Source of the DNA: an uncultured Aquimarina sp. | GTDB taxonomy: Bacteria; Bacteroidota; Bacteroidia; Flavobacteriales; Flavobacteriaceae | NCBI GenBank assembly: GCA_947492105.1 | Contig: CANLMN010000013.1 | Coordinates: forward strand, 1-64,000 | DNA length: 64,000 bases | Reading direction: 5' to 3' | Part shown: positions 16,998 through 25,732 of the stretch, piece by piece | Numbering within the stretch: position 1 is the first letter of the stretch | Layout of the letters: each line of letters starts with the position of its first letter | Made by a program: the position numbers and the translations under genes | Notes under the pieces: generated by a model | Database searches by the model: none | The model's input: the letters and a program-made list of their open reading frames with translations, nothing else | Told to the model about the DNA's origin: nothing

Positions 16998-17185
16998 TAA
17001 CTAGGCATATGGCGTACCGATAGGCAAACGCTATAGATCCTGTTGACTGATCCGCCGCTTGCATAAGGGGGAAAATGATTTTGAGATGCTATTTTGGGCG
17101 TTCAAAAATAGCGTTCTGCTATTAGAGTAGCTGTATTTGTATTGTTGTAATTCATGTTTTCAGGAATTTACAGTAATTATACCAT
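16998..17185 (+). repeat. Giant attC-like site (type B), truncated and diverged copy 5
   Basis: The first 110 bp match the full copies well, then similarity fades (GCGTTCTGCTATTAGAGTAGC ...). It is the last recognisable element of the array. A family M-like end (TATACCATACTAGCTATATA, about 17179-17198) and a family N repeat follow directly. Confidence 0.6.
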
Positions 17186-17202
17186 ACTAGCTATATAACA
17201 AG

Positions 17203-17340
17203 TAATACCATTCAGTTGTTTGAATTTACCGGTAAGAAAAATTAAGATTTTTTTGTTTCAGCTTCAGCAGCAACATCAAGTATAACCTTGGTTACGGTTT
17301 ATTTTTATACCAGAGCTGAGGAGAAAAAAATTATCTCAAC
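17203..17340 (+). repeat. Dispersed repeat family N, copy 1
   Basis: Contains TTTGAATTTACCGGTAAG, then TTTTTTTGTTTCAGC and TTACGGTTTATTTTTATACC, closely matching 50630-50760. The arms GTTTCAGCTTCAG and GAGCTGAGG are inverted. It lies between the array end and the minus-strand membrane-protein gene. No coding potential. Confidence 0.6.
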
Positions 17341-17377
17341 AAATTCTCAGGATAAAGAAAATGGAACGTACATTTTT

Positions 17378-17968
17378 TTACAATCTATATCCTATTGTAA
17401 ATTGCATGTAGGCATTGTTTCCTTCTAATTGAATCGCAGAATCTTCTTTTACTTCTTCAAAAATATTTGTAAAACCATAAGAATATCTCAGATCTGCAAA
17501 GAAATTATCTGTGACGTTAATCCCTAAACCTCCCAAAGCAGAAAAATCAAACGTATTGTATACCTCATTACGCTCCCACTCCCATGCTTTGAGCCCTAAT
17601 TGCGGACCTAGATGTATATTAAACATTTCTGTAATGTTTAATTTCAATAGTACAGGAAGTTGAAGGTAGTTTAATCGAAATTCCTTATTCAAATTCCCTT
17701 GTGTAGAATACTGTAATTCTGGTTGAATACTGATAAGGTCTGACACTCCATATTCTGCAAAAAAACCGACTGCAGCTCCAAATCGACTTTCCTCAGCTTC
17801 TGTTTCTGAGATCCCTAAACCAATAGCTAGAATATCAAAATTATCACTCAATATATTACTATAATTAACTCCAAATCTAAAACCATAACGCGGTTCTATA
17901 CTTTGGGCATTAATTGTTATTATTGTTAAAAAAAGTAAAAGTAAAGTTGATAATAAATTATTTTTCAT
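17378..17968 (-). CDS. Outer-membrane beta-barrel protein (porin-like, OMP_b-brl_2 type)
   Basis: I place the start at the ATG at 17968 (MKNNLLSTLLLLFLTIITINA), because it gives a normal signal peptide; the frame is open further up to 18025 but that extension is not signal-like. The mature protein of about 175 aa starts QSIEPRYGFRFGVNYSN and shows alternating strands typical of small eight-stranded barrels: GAAVGFFAEYGVSDLISIQPEL, LQLPVLLKLNI, FNIHLGPQLGLKAW, and the C-terminal strand AYMQFTIGYRL ending in an aromatic-X-Leu type residue set. The gene is alone, first of the chromosomal part after the array. Specific role unknown. Confidence 0.8.
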   Translation of the reverse strand: MKNNLLSTLLLLFLTIITINAQSIEPRYGFRFGVNYSNILSDNFDILAIGLGISETEAEESRFGAAVGFFAEYGVSDLISIQPELQYSTQGNLNKEFRLNYLQLPVLLKLNITEMFNIHLGPQLGLKAWEWERNEVYNTFDFSALGGLGINVTDNFFADLRYSYGFTNIFEEVKEDSAIQLEGNNAYMQFTIGYRL

Positions 17969-18117
17969 AAAATTTATGTTTGATATAACAAGGTTACCAC
18001 AAAGTAACCAAAATTCAAAATACAAAAACCTTTAAATTTATGCACAAAAACCGTAAAATCGACAAAAATCCTGCTATTCTGTTAAAGTGCAATGGAACTG
18101 ACATCTAAGCGATTTTC

Positions 18118-19017
18118 TTACCGTGCTTCTCGTTGTTCATTGTAGAGGGACTTTATAATTCCATCGGACAATCCTATTTTTGGTACGTATATTTTCCTAG
18201 CACCACTCCATTTCATTGCAGACAGATATATTCTCGCAGCATGAACAATAACATCTGCTCTATCCTGATTGAGATTTAGCTGCCAAATACGTTCTTCATA
18301 TGTAAGTGAACTCAACAATTGATAATAAGAACTTAAATAGAAGAATGACAATGGTTTTCCGACACTCTTCCCACTATTCTTGAAAATATTATTGATATTA
18401 CCCCCAGAACCGATCAAAGCGATACGAGTGTAAGGTTTTGTCACTTGCTCTACCCATTTCTGTACTTTGATCCAATAATCATCCAGAACTAAATTATTAA
18501 GTAAACGGACTGTACCCAACCTAAAAGATTCTGAAGCAATCGTTTTACCTCTATGATAAAGGGTAAATTCCGTACTTCCTCCTCCAACATCTACATAAAG
18601 ATAGGTACCTTCTGTATTAATTAATTCTTTGAGATCTGTCATGGCGATAATTGCAGCTTCATCCTCTCCATCGATAACATTAATTGCTATTCCTGTTTTT
18701 TCTCGAATCAATCCAACTAATTCTGCACCATTCTCTGCATTACGCATTGCAGAAGTTGCACAGGCTTTGTATACACTCACCTTGTGCGATTTCATCAACA
18801 ACTGAAATGCTTTCATTGTATCCAACATTCGCTCTATATTCTCTTCGGAAACCCGTTTGTTTACAAACACATCGGCTCCCAAACGAATCGGAACCCTAAC
18901 TAAGCTTGTTTTCTTGAAACGAGCTTCTTTTCCTTGTTCCTGAATTACACTGCTAATTAATAAGCGTACTGCATTTGAGCCAATATCTATAGCTCCATAT
19001 TTTTCAATTTTCAACAA
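18118..19017 (-). CDS. ppx: Exopolyphosphatase / GppA family phosphatase
   Basis: 299 aa, ASKHA fold. Phosphate-1 motif AIDIGSNAVRLLIS at the N-terminus, phosphate-2 region YLYVDVGGGSTEF near residue 140, and adenosine-like glycine motif ALIGSGGNINN near residue 200. This is the short single-module form (about 300 aa) common in Bacteroidota. It degrades polyphosphate from the ends or hydrolyses pppGpp; which one cannot be told by eye. The start lies 3 bp after the ppk stop, so ppk and ppx are one transcription unit making and breaking polyphosphate. Confidence 0.88.
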   Translation of the reverse strand: MLKIEKYGAIDIGSNAVRLLISSVIQEQGKEARFKKTSLVRVPIRLGADVFVNKRVSEENIERMLDTMKAFQLLMKSHKVSVYKACATSAMRNAENGAELVGLIREKTGIAINVIDGEDEAAIIAMTDLKELINTEGTYLYVDVGGGSTEFTLYHRGKTIASESFRLGTVRLLNNLVLDDYWIKVQKWVEQVTKPYTRIALIGSGGNINNIFKNSGKSVGKPLSFFYLSSYYQLLSSLTYEERIWQLNLNQDRADVIVHAARIYLSAMKWSGARKIYVPKIGLSDGIIKSLYNEQREAR

Positions 19018-19020
19018 AAT

Positions 19021-21129
19021 CTAGTTTTTTAGTTTTTGTAAATAGTATTCATAAGTTTTAACCTGCGATCTTACTTTGGGTGCATCGTTACGAATATATA
19101 CATTATCTTGTTTCTCTGATAATTTTCTTGCCTTGACATTATCCGCCCAACATATATTATACGTGTCGATAAGTTCCTGTTTGATATCCTTGTCATAAAT
19201 AGGGCATGAGATCTCTACTCTTCTGTCTAGGTTACGTGTCATCCAATCTGCAGAAGATATATATACCTTGGCATCTCCATTATTATGAAAAATATAAAGT
19301 CTTGGGTGTTCCAAAAATTTATCCACAATACTTTTTGCTTCTATATTCTCACTCATCCCCGGTACTCCTGGAACCAAACAGCAAATTCCACGAATTATTA
19401 ACTGAATTTTTACTCCTGCTGTACTTGCCTCATACAACTTATCGATCATTTCTCTATCGGTAAGACTGTTTAATTTGAGACGAATCTCTGCTGGCAATCC
19501 ATTTTTGGAGTTTTGGATTTCCTTATCTACTAATCTAATAAGAGACAAACGTGTATAATGAGGAGATACTAATAAGTGTTTATACCTACTCACCTTATAA
19601 TTTATCTCAAAAAACTTAAATACCTTATTCACTTCTTTTAACAAAGACTCATTAGCGGTAAACAAGGTGTAATCTGTATATACTTTTGCTGTAGATTCGT
19701 TAAAATTTCCTGTACTAATAAATCCGTAGCGTTTTAACCTACCTGCCTCTTCTCTTTCTATAACACAGGCCTTACAATGCACTTTGAGCCCTGGCACACC
19801 AAAAATCAATTGTACACCTTCTCGCTGCATAAGTTCTGCATATCGGATATTTGCTTTTTCATCAAATCTGGCTTGCAATTCTATAGAAACTGTTACTTTT
19901 TTTCCATTTTTGACAGCATTGATCAATGAACTAGCTATATGAGAAATTGAAGCGAGTCTATAAATAGTAATTTTGATTGTTTTGACCTTGGGATCCAAGG
20001 CAGATTCTCTCAAGAATTTAACTGTGTACGAAAATGTATGATAGGGTGTATATTGTAAAAAATCTTTTTGGGCTATAGTCTCTAATAGACTTTTATGCAA
20101 ACTAAGACCATGAATAGCCAATGGTTTCAAAGGCTTGTTCGTCAGAATTCCATCTTTTAGCATTGGGAAATTCATATAATCCCTTCTGTTATGATACCGC
20201 CCTCCTGGTATAATACTATCGGTATTATCGATTCCCATCTTATCCATGAGAAATTGTAGGGTATCTTTATCTATTTCTTTGTCATAAACAAACCGTACAG
20301 GCTCTCCGTCACGTCTAGATTGTACACTACTTGATATTTTTTCGATAAAACTCTTACTCAAATCACTATCGATATCCAATTGAGAATCTCTAGTAATCTT
20401 AATCATATGTGCCGTGACGCTCTTATAGTCAAAAATATTGAAAATAATTTCCATACAATATCGAATAAGGTCATCTAGGAGAATTACAAAATCCTTACCT
20501 TCTTTTCTTGGTAATACAACAAATCGATCAATATTTCTCGGAATTTCGATAAGCGCATAAACTTTTTCGGGAGTTTTTGATTCCAAAATTGCCGAAACAG
20601 TATCCGAACTAGGTTTTTCTTTTTTTAGCAATAATTTAACTGCCAAATACGCAGCACTATCTTTGAGATGTGGAAATGCATCAAGGTCATTAAGCATGAA
20701 GGTCATCAGTGCAGGACTCACTTTTGAGACAAAATAATTACGGATATAACTATCTTGATCTGGAGTTACTTCATCTTCTTTTATAACAAAAATATCATGA
20801 TCTTCTAACCGTTCTTTGATTGTATCAATAATCTTGAGACTCTCTGATTGTTGTTTAATTACATTTTTTGTGATTTGCTCCAAAAGTTCACTGGCTTTCC
20901 ATCCGCCTAATTCACGCTTTCCTCTTTTGCCTGCTTGATCAATTCTTTTGATAGTCGCATATCGTACTTTAAAAAATTCATCCAAATTATTAGAAAAAAT
21001 CCCTACAAAACGTAATCGCTCCAAGAGTGGTACATTCTCATCTGCGGCTTCTTGTAATACTCTTGCATTAAATTGCAACCAGCTCAATTCTCTATTAATA
21101 TATTCGTTTCTTGGTGTTTTTATCATCAC
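19021..21129 (-). CDS. ppk1: Polyphosphate kinase 1
   Basis: 702 aa, the usual size. N-domain YINRELSWLQFNARVLQEA, H-domain, and two phospholipase-D-like C-domains. The autophosphorylated His lies in GLKVHCKACVIERE near residue 450; RNLDRRVEISCPI and STGNFNESTAKVYTDY are also family signatures. It makes long-chain polyphosphate from ATP reversibly. It overlaps the upstream sixA-like gene by 4 bp (21126-21129) and is followed at 3 bp by ppx, giving a sixA-ppk-ppx operon. Confidence 0.95.
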   Translation of the reverse strand: MMIKTPRNEYINRELSWLQFNARVLQEAADENVPLLERLRFVGIFSNNLDEFFKVRYATIKRIDQAGKRGKRELGGWKASELLEQITKNVIKQQSESLKIIDTIKERLEDHDIFVIKEDEVTPDQDSYIRNYFVSKVSPALMTFMLNDLDAFPHLKDSAAYLAVKLLLKKEKPSSDTVSAILESKTPEKVYALIEIPRNIDRFVVLPRKEGKDFVILLDDLIRYCMEIIFNIFDYKSVTAHMIKITRDSQLDIDSDLSKSFIEKISSSVQSRRDGEPVRFVYDKEIDKDTLQFLMDKMGIDNTDSIIPGGRYHNRRDYMNFPMLKDGILTNKPLKPLAIHGLSLHKSLLETIAQKDFLQYTPYHTFSYTVKFLRESALDPKVKTIKITIYRLASISHIASSLINAVKNGKKVTVSIELQARFDEKANIRYAELMQREGVQLIFGVPGLKVHCKACVIEREEAGRLKRYGFISTGNFNESTAKVYTDYTLFTANESLLKEVNKVFKFFEINYKVSRYKHLLVSPHYTRLSLIRLVDKEIQNSKNGLPAEIRLKLNSLTDREMIDKLYEASTAGVKIQLIIRGICCLVPGVPGMSENIEAKSIVDKFLEHPRLYIFHNNGDAKVYISSADWMTRNLDRRVEISCPIYDKDIKQELIDTYNICWADNVKARKLSEKQDNVYIRNDAPKVRSQVKTYEYYLQKLKN

Positions 21130-21611
21130 TTTAATCCTTTTGGAACTACCGTAAACATTGTCTCTCCCTTACTTATATCTTTCCACTGCTCTACATCAAA
21201 TTGAATCGCTACAACACCTGCTGCTGGTACATTATCTATTTCTAGGCTTCCTAGCTGATTTGCAATCGTTGTAAATGCGTGATTATGTCCAAAGACCATC
21301 AAATGTTGAATTGTATTATCACAATTTTTGATCGCATCGACTACGTTGTTTCCTGTAAAATCATAGAGTTTAGAATCCATTGTTATCAATTCATCCTCTA
21401 TCCCCATCAGTGTTGTTACAATCGTTGCTGTAGTTTTGGCACGATTAGCATCACTACTCCATACCTGATCTATGGGAAGCTTTAAGGTTGCTAAATGTAA
21501 TCCCACTTTTTCAGAATCTTTATATCCTCTTTCATTCAAAGGACGTTGATGATCATCTATATTAAACTCCCACGAAGATTTTGCATGTCGTACTAGGTAT
21601 AGTGTTTTCAT
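21126..21611 (-). CDS. Histidine phosphatase, SixA-like
   Basis: 161 aa. LYLVRHAKSSWE carries the catalytic RH motif at residues 8-9, NERGYKD and SSDANRAKTTA follow, and FGHNHA holds the second His. The size is that of the SixA group (phosphohistidine phosphatases), smaller than phosphoglycerate mutases. The substrate may be a phosphorylated His protein; unproven. The 3' end overlaps ppk1 by 4 bp, which implies translational coupling with polyphosphate synthesis. Confidence 0.85.
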   Translation of the reverse strand: MKTLYLVRHAKSSWEFNIDDHQRPLNERGYKDSEKVGLHLATLKLPIDQVWSSDANRAKTTATIVTTLMGIEDELITMDSKLYDFTGNNVVDAIKNCDNTIQHLMVFGHNHAFTTIANQLGSLEIDNVPAAGVVAIQFDVEQWKDISKGETMFTVVPKGLK

Positions 21612-21747
21612 CGGTATTTTTTTATTATTTTCAATTTACGAGAATTACATAATCGTATTTCATCGATTCTTTTTATTACAATCGAGTATATTTTAATTAT
21701 TCTTGACTTCTATCAATTCTTTTATTCAAAAATGGTTTCTACTTTTA

Positions 21748-22392
21748 TTAAGGTGCTAATCGACTACGATTCCACGCACCCGCTATTGATTCATACAAAA
21801 TCCTATCATGCAAACGATTAGGACGCCCTTGCCAAAACTCTATGGATACAGGCGCAACGCAGTACCCTCCCCAATGAGGTGGTTTGGGAATCTCTTTTCC
21901 TTCATACTTTGTTTCTAATTGTTGTAATCTCTCTTCTAGTGTTGATCTAGAGGCTATAACACTACTTTGATCTGATGCCCAAGCACCAAGCTGACTTCCA
22001 CGAGGACGTGATTGATAATAAGCCATACTATCTTGTTCAGACACCTTTTCTGCAATTCCTTTTATGATCACTTGTCGCTCTAGGTTCGGCCAAAAAAAAG
22101 AAAGCCCCACCTTATTATTATGAGAAATTGCGATCCCTTTTTCGGAGTTATAATTCGTAAAACACACAAACCCCTTTGTATTATAGGATTTTAATAATAC
22201 TATTCTAGATTTGGGATAGCCATCCACTCCTATTGTCATAAGATTCATTGCATTAGGCTCCTCTACTCCCCCATAGTCCTCTACCTCTTTGAACCACTGC
22301 TCAAACAAGGCATAAGGGTCTTCGGGAATTTGTGTTTCGATCAACACATTCTTATCATAAGATTTCCTGTAGTCATGTAACTTTTTGTCCAT
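21748..22392 (-). CDS. pdxH: Pyridoxamine 5'-phosphate oxidase
   Basis: 214 aa, full length. Oxidises pyridoxine/pyridoxamine phosphate to pyridoxal phosphate with FMN. Family marks: NAMNLMTIGVDGYPKSRIVLLK, GFVCFTNYNSEKG, LSFFWPNLERQVIIKG, SRPRGSQLGAWAS, and the C-terminal EFWQGRPNRLHDRI with the PLP-contacting Arg-Leu-His. The C-terminal RLAP is canonical. It lies 61 bp downstream of rnz on the same strand and could be co-transcribed. Confidence 0.95.
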   Translation of the reverse strand: MDKKLHDYRKSYDKNVLIETQIPEDPYALFEQWFKEVEDYGGVEEPNAMNLMTIGVDGYPKSRIVLLKSYNTKGFVCFTNYNSEKGIAISHNNKVGLSFFWPNLERQVIIKGIAEKVSEQDSMAYYQSRPRGSQLGAWASDQSSVIASRSTLEERLQQLETKYEGKEIPKPPHWGGYCVAPVSIEFWQGRPNRLHDRILYESIAGAWNRSRLAP

Positions 22393-22453
22393 TACTAAGC
22401 TTTATTGCAAGGTACAGGTTTCGTCTAAAAAATCCGAATCTAGTTGACAAAAG

Positions 22454-23359
22454 TTAGAATTCAAAAACTTTGCCATCATCTGCCACAACAACTCTAGAAA
22501 AAATAGTCTCTGCCTCTTCTTTGAACAAAGATAAATCTCCATAGCGTGTAGAGTAATGTCCCAAAATTAACATACCTACATTTGCTTTTTTTGCTATAGT
22601 CGCCGCTTCTATTGCCGAACTATGTCCTGTTTGATCACAGAGATGTTTATGACTTTCTAAAAAAGTAGCCTCGTGATACAAAGCTGTTACCGCATTCAAT
22701 TGAGGTAATTTTGCTTCATCATAACGTGTATCACTACAAAATGCGTAACTCTTTGTTGGTGCAGGATCCTTGGTCAACTCCTTGTTGGGAATAACCCTCC
22801 CATCATCCAAGGTTATATCTTTTCCTTTTTTTATAGATTTATAATACACCTTGTCAATACCATGATTGACAGCAGCACTAAGTACAAGCGTTCGATCACC
22901 CGGCTTCTCCTGAAAATGAAATCCATTACAGTATATACGATGTTGCAAAGGAATAGTGGTCACAATTACTTTTTCATCCTCAAAAACAACCTCGGGTTCT
23001 TTGCTCGTAAGCTCATGAAAATGCAGCGGGTAATCGGTCCATGAATTAGATAATTTGAGTTGCACCGTAATCATCTCTTTGATCCCTTTGGGTCCATGAA
23101 TATGTAAAGGAGTATCTCTATTCAGCATACGAAAAGTAGTCACTAAACCAATAAGACCATAACAATGATCTCCATGCAAATGAGAGATAAAAATATGCTT
23201 AATCCTCGAAAATTTCACCTTATTCTTTCGGAGTTGTACCTGCGTCCCCTCTCCGCAATCAATTAAAAAAATATGATTCTTGAGTTCTAACACCTGTGAG
23301 GTTGGATTCGTAAAGGTACGTGGTGTTGCGGAATAACATCCTAGTATAGTAAGTTTCAT
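22454..23359 (-). CDS. rnz: Ribonuclease Z (tRNA 3' endonuclease)
   Basis: About 301 aa from the internal ATG at 23359 (MKLTILGCYSATPRTFTNP), the canonical N-terminus; an open extension to 23440 is not conserved-looking. Metallo-beta-lactamase fold with the zinc motif FISHLHGDHCYGL, further ligands in SDTRYDE, HEATFLESH and GHYSTRYG. RNase Z cuts tRNA precursors after the discriminator base. It lies downstream of the STAS-like gene and pyrB in a same-strand cluster; the arrangement is frequent in flavobacteria. Confidence 0.95.
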   Translation of the reverse strand: MKLTILGCYSATPRTFTNPTSQVLELKNHIFLIDCGEGTQVQLRKNKVKFSRIKHIFISHLHGDHCYGLIGLVTTFRMLNRDTPLHIHGPKGIKEMITVQLKLSNSWTDYPLHFHELTSKEPEVVFEDEKVIVTTIPLQHRIYCNGFHFQEKPGDRTLVLSAAVNHGIDKVYYKSIKKGKDITLDDGRVIPNKELTKDPAPTKSYAFCSDTRYDEAKLPQLNAVTALYHEATFLESHKHLCDQTGHSSAIEAATIAKKANVGMLILGHYSTRYGDLSLFKEEAETIFSRVVVADDGKVFEF

Positions 23360-23570
23360 TAGCAAAATATATAGCACATAAGCAATAAAATTGTAGCCTA
23401 ACTTATACCTACTTGGTGTATCATGGCCTATCTTGTCCATGCTCCTTTTTTACACAAAAACACTGCGATCCTATGATATCGCATAAGCTACACAATGTTT
23501 AAATAAAAGTATATGATATACTAAACAACAAAAGAAAAAAAATCTGTTATGTTACATGCCTAATTGGGTA

Positions 23571-23903
23571 TCAAATACCTAAATCACGTTCAATTTCTTC
23601 CATTTCGATTATATCATGAGCTTCTTGCAAAGTAGGAACTATAATGATTTCATCAGCCGCAGCATCATAAGCTACAACCTGAGTCACTATAACAAAGGAA
23701 TGTTTTGCTTTTCTATGCTTTTGCGAAAGCAATAGAAACTCAGCAATATCAGCACTTGTAATCTTCTTTAAAGAAAAGAGGTTCACAATAATATTATCAT
23801 TTTTCAATGATTCATACTGTGCATTCAATGCAGCAACCAACTCTATAATTGTTGCTTTTTCCTGTGTAATGATAGTTGTGGTACCACTTTTTTCGATAAT
23901 CAT
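23571..23903 (-). CDS. STAS-like small protein linked to rnz
   Basis: 110 aa, soluble. The pattern MIIEKSGTTTIITQE ... AALNAQYESLKNDNIIVNLFSL ... ADIAEFLLLSQKHRKAKHSFVIVT ... IIVPTLQEAHDIIEMEEIERDLGI has the length and strand-helix order of a STAS domain. No phosphorylatable Ser in the usual DSSG context was found. It starts 4 bp after the pyrB stop and precedes rnz, a position where databases often carry over the name ribonuclease Z by neighbourhood. It is not a nuclease: no HxHxDH motif is present. Function unknown. Confidence 0.75.
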   Translation of the reverse strand: MIIEKSGTTTIITQEKATIIELVAALNAQYESLKNDNIIVNLFSLKKITSADIAEFLLLSQKHRKAKHSFVIVTQVVAYDAAADEIIIVPTLQEAHDIIEMEEIERDLGI

Positions 23904-23907
23904 AAAC

Positions 23908-24834
23908 TTATTTTATTTTTGAAGCCAACAGATAGATCACTGCCATTCTGATAGCTACACCGTTTTCTACCTGATCCAAAATTATAGATTGTTTAGAGTC
24001 TGCTACATCACTTGTTATCTCTACACCTCTATTAATAGGCCCAGGATGCATGATCACAATCTCTTTATCCAAACTATCCAATAACATTTTATTCACCCCA
24101 AATTGTTGTGTATACTCTCTCGTAGATGGAAAATAATTAATAGCCATTCGTTCATTTTGCACACGTAACATATTTGCAACATCGCACCATTGTAATGCGG
24201 TACGTAGATTAGTCTCCACCTGAACTCCGAGTGACTCTATAAATTTAGGAATAAGAGTCTTAGGACCACAAACTTTTACATTAGCCCCTAATAATTTTAA
24301 AGCAAAAATATTTGACAATGCCACTCTTGAATGCAAAATATCACCTACAATCACTACATTTTTACCAGCAACATCTCCAAATTTTTCTCGTATGGAATAC
24401 GTATCTAATAAAGCTTGTGTTGGATGCTCATGCGCTCCATCCCCTGCATTCACTATACTAGCCTTGACATTTTTGGAAAGAAAAACACCAGCTCCTGGAT
24501 TTGGATGACGCATAACAACCATATCCACTTTCATGGAAAGTATATTATTAACTGTATCAATTAGAGTTTCTCCTTTTTTGACAGAAGAAGAAGCTGCAGA
24601 AAAATTAATCACATCAGCAGACAGTCGTTTTTCTGCCAGTTCAAAAGATAATCGTGTCCTTGTACTATTCTCAAAAAACAAATTAGCAATAGTAATATCA
24701 CGAAGTGAAGGAACTTTTTTAATGGAACGATTGATCACTTCTTTAAAATGATCTGCAGTTTCGAAAATGAGATTCATATCATTTTCATTTAAATATTTAA
24801 TCCCTAGTAAGTGATTGACACTTAATTCACTCAT
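23908..24834 (-). CDS. pyrB: Aspartate carbamoyltransferase catalytic subunit
   Basis: 308 aa. Carbamoyl-phosphate binding motif FFENSTRTRLSFELA near residue 52, HPNPGAG, HPTQALLDTYSI near 135, and the aspartate-loop MHPGPINRGVE near 265 are all present. Catalyses the first committed step of pyrimidine synthesis. It lies 69 bp downstream of pyrR. No pyrI regulatory subunit gene is next to it, so the enzyme is probably an unregulated trimer. Confidence 0.95.
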   Translation of the reverse strand: MSELSVNHLLGIKYLNENDMNLIFETADHFKEVINRSIKKVPSLRDITIANLFFENSTRTRLSFELAEKRLSADVINFSAASSSVKKGETLIDTVNNILSMKVDMVVMRHPNPGAGVFLSKNVKASIVNAGDGAHEHPTQALLDTYSIREKFGDVAGKNVVIVGDILHSRVALSNIFALKLLGANVKVCGPKTLIPKFIESLGVQVETNLRTALQWCDVANMLRVQNERMAINYFPSTREYTQQFGVNKMLLDSLDKEIVIMHPGPINRGVEITSDVADSKQSIILDQVENGVAIRMAVIYLLASKIK

Positions 24835-24903
24835 GCTTCTTTGAATTTCTGTTTCTTACTTATTAATGTATAATTCCAAAAACAACGTTTTTTTAATTAT
24901 ATA

Positions 24904-25443
24904 TTATTTATTTACCAAATACACAACATCTTCTCCTTCATTCTCTACCCAATTGACGATCACTTTCTCTTCATTAATCACATCTACCTGCCTTCCTCGA
25001 TAATTAGGTTGTATGGGTAAATGTCTGCTGAATCTACGATCTATAAGTGCCAATAACTCTACCTCTTTGGGTCTTCCAAAAGACTGCAAAGCTGTTAATG
25101 CTGCTCGTATACTACGTCCTGTATACAATACATCATCTATAAAAACTACACGCTTGTCTTCTACAATAAAATCTATCTGCGTCTTATTAGCCTCTAGAAT
25201 TCTATCTCCTCTACGAAAATCATCACGATAGAATGTTATATCCAAATACCCTAACTTAACATTAGGCACTTTGTATTCTTCTTCTAATATTTTTTTAATA
25301 CGATCCGCAAGATAGACTCCTCTAGGCTGCAAACCAACAAGAACTGTATCATTAAAATGGGTATGACTCTCTAGTATTTGACAGGCTAATCGATGTAAGA
25401 TAATATCGACTTCTTTGGCATTAAGTAATATCTTTTGACTCAT
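24904..25443 (-). CDS. pyrR: Bifunctional pyr operon regulator / uracil phosphoribosyltransferase
   Basis: 179 aa. PRPP-binding motif RVVFIDDVLYTGRSIRAAL near residue 97, and ILLNAKEVDIILHRLACQI at the start, as in PyrR. It could act as uracil phosphoribosyltransferase and/or as RNA-binding attenuator of the pyr genes. It is the first gene of the pyrR-pyrB-STAS-rnz cluster. I did not find a clear anti-terminator/terminator pair in the short pyrR-pyrB gap, so attenuation is not shown here. Confidence 0.93.
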   Translation of the reverse strand: MSQKILLNAKEVDIILHRLACQILESHTHFNDTVLVGLQPRGVYLADRIKKILEEEYKVPNVKLGYLDITFYRDDFRRGDRILEANKTQIDFIVEDKRVVFIDDVLYTGRSIRAALTALQSFGRPKEVELLALIDRRFSRHLPIQPNYRGRQVDVINEEKVIVNWVENEGEDVVYLVNK

Positions 25444-25473
25444 AATGTTACTCCCGATGTGAGTTTGTAGTCA

Positions 25474-25481
25474 CAAAGGTA
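25474..25481 (-). promoter_or_regulatory. Candidate -7 box for pyrR
   Basis: Minus-strand TACCTTTG fits TAnnTTTG, 31 bp upstream of the pyrR ATG. No clear -33 TTTG at the right distance. Confidence 0.4.
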
Positions 25482-25676
25482 GGGAATTTAGTCTGAATCT
25501 CATTTATAAAAAACGTGTTCAGAAGTCAAAATTATTCACGAATAAATACGCACAGGATCCGAACTCGCAAAACCCTCAGTATGTTTTAGCTTTATAAAGA
25601 AGAGCGATCATAACCCCCAACGAATAACCATCTTTTCTCCCAAGCCAACTAGATTTGACATAAAGACAAAATAACT

Positions 25677-25712
25677 AAAAAAGCCCCATGCATTACTGCA
25701 TAGGGCTTTTGA
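25677..25712 (-). terminator. rpsA terminator
   Basis: Minus-strand stem AAAAGCCC-TATGCA / TGCAT-GGGGCTTTT with loop GTAA, followed by T-rich sequence, 20 bp after the rpsA stop. Confidence 0.8.
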
Positions 25713-25732
25713 ATTATTAAGAAAAATCAAAC

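Noticed and set aside
16678-17064. Minus-strand 128-aa frame across the 16517 gene and the truncated repeat
   Set aside because: It runs antisense to a signal-peptide gene and into a non-coding repeat; composition and motifs do not support a protein.
3716-17185. CRISPR-like repeat spacing in the array
   Set aside because: Repeat units are hundreds of bases long and separated by genes; no short direct repeats with unique spacers occur in the window.
17969-18025. Longer N-terminus of the outer-membrane protein
   Set aside because: The extension precedes a perfect signal peptide and is therefore unlikely to be translated; similar reasoning shortens rnz, the methyltransferase and the second protease.
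23571-23903. Small gene before rnz as a ribonuclease
   Set aside because: No metallo-beta-lactamase motif; length and strand-helix order fit a STAS-like domain.
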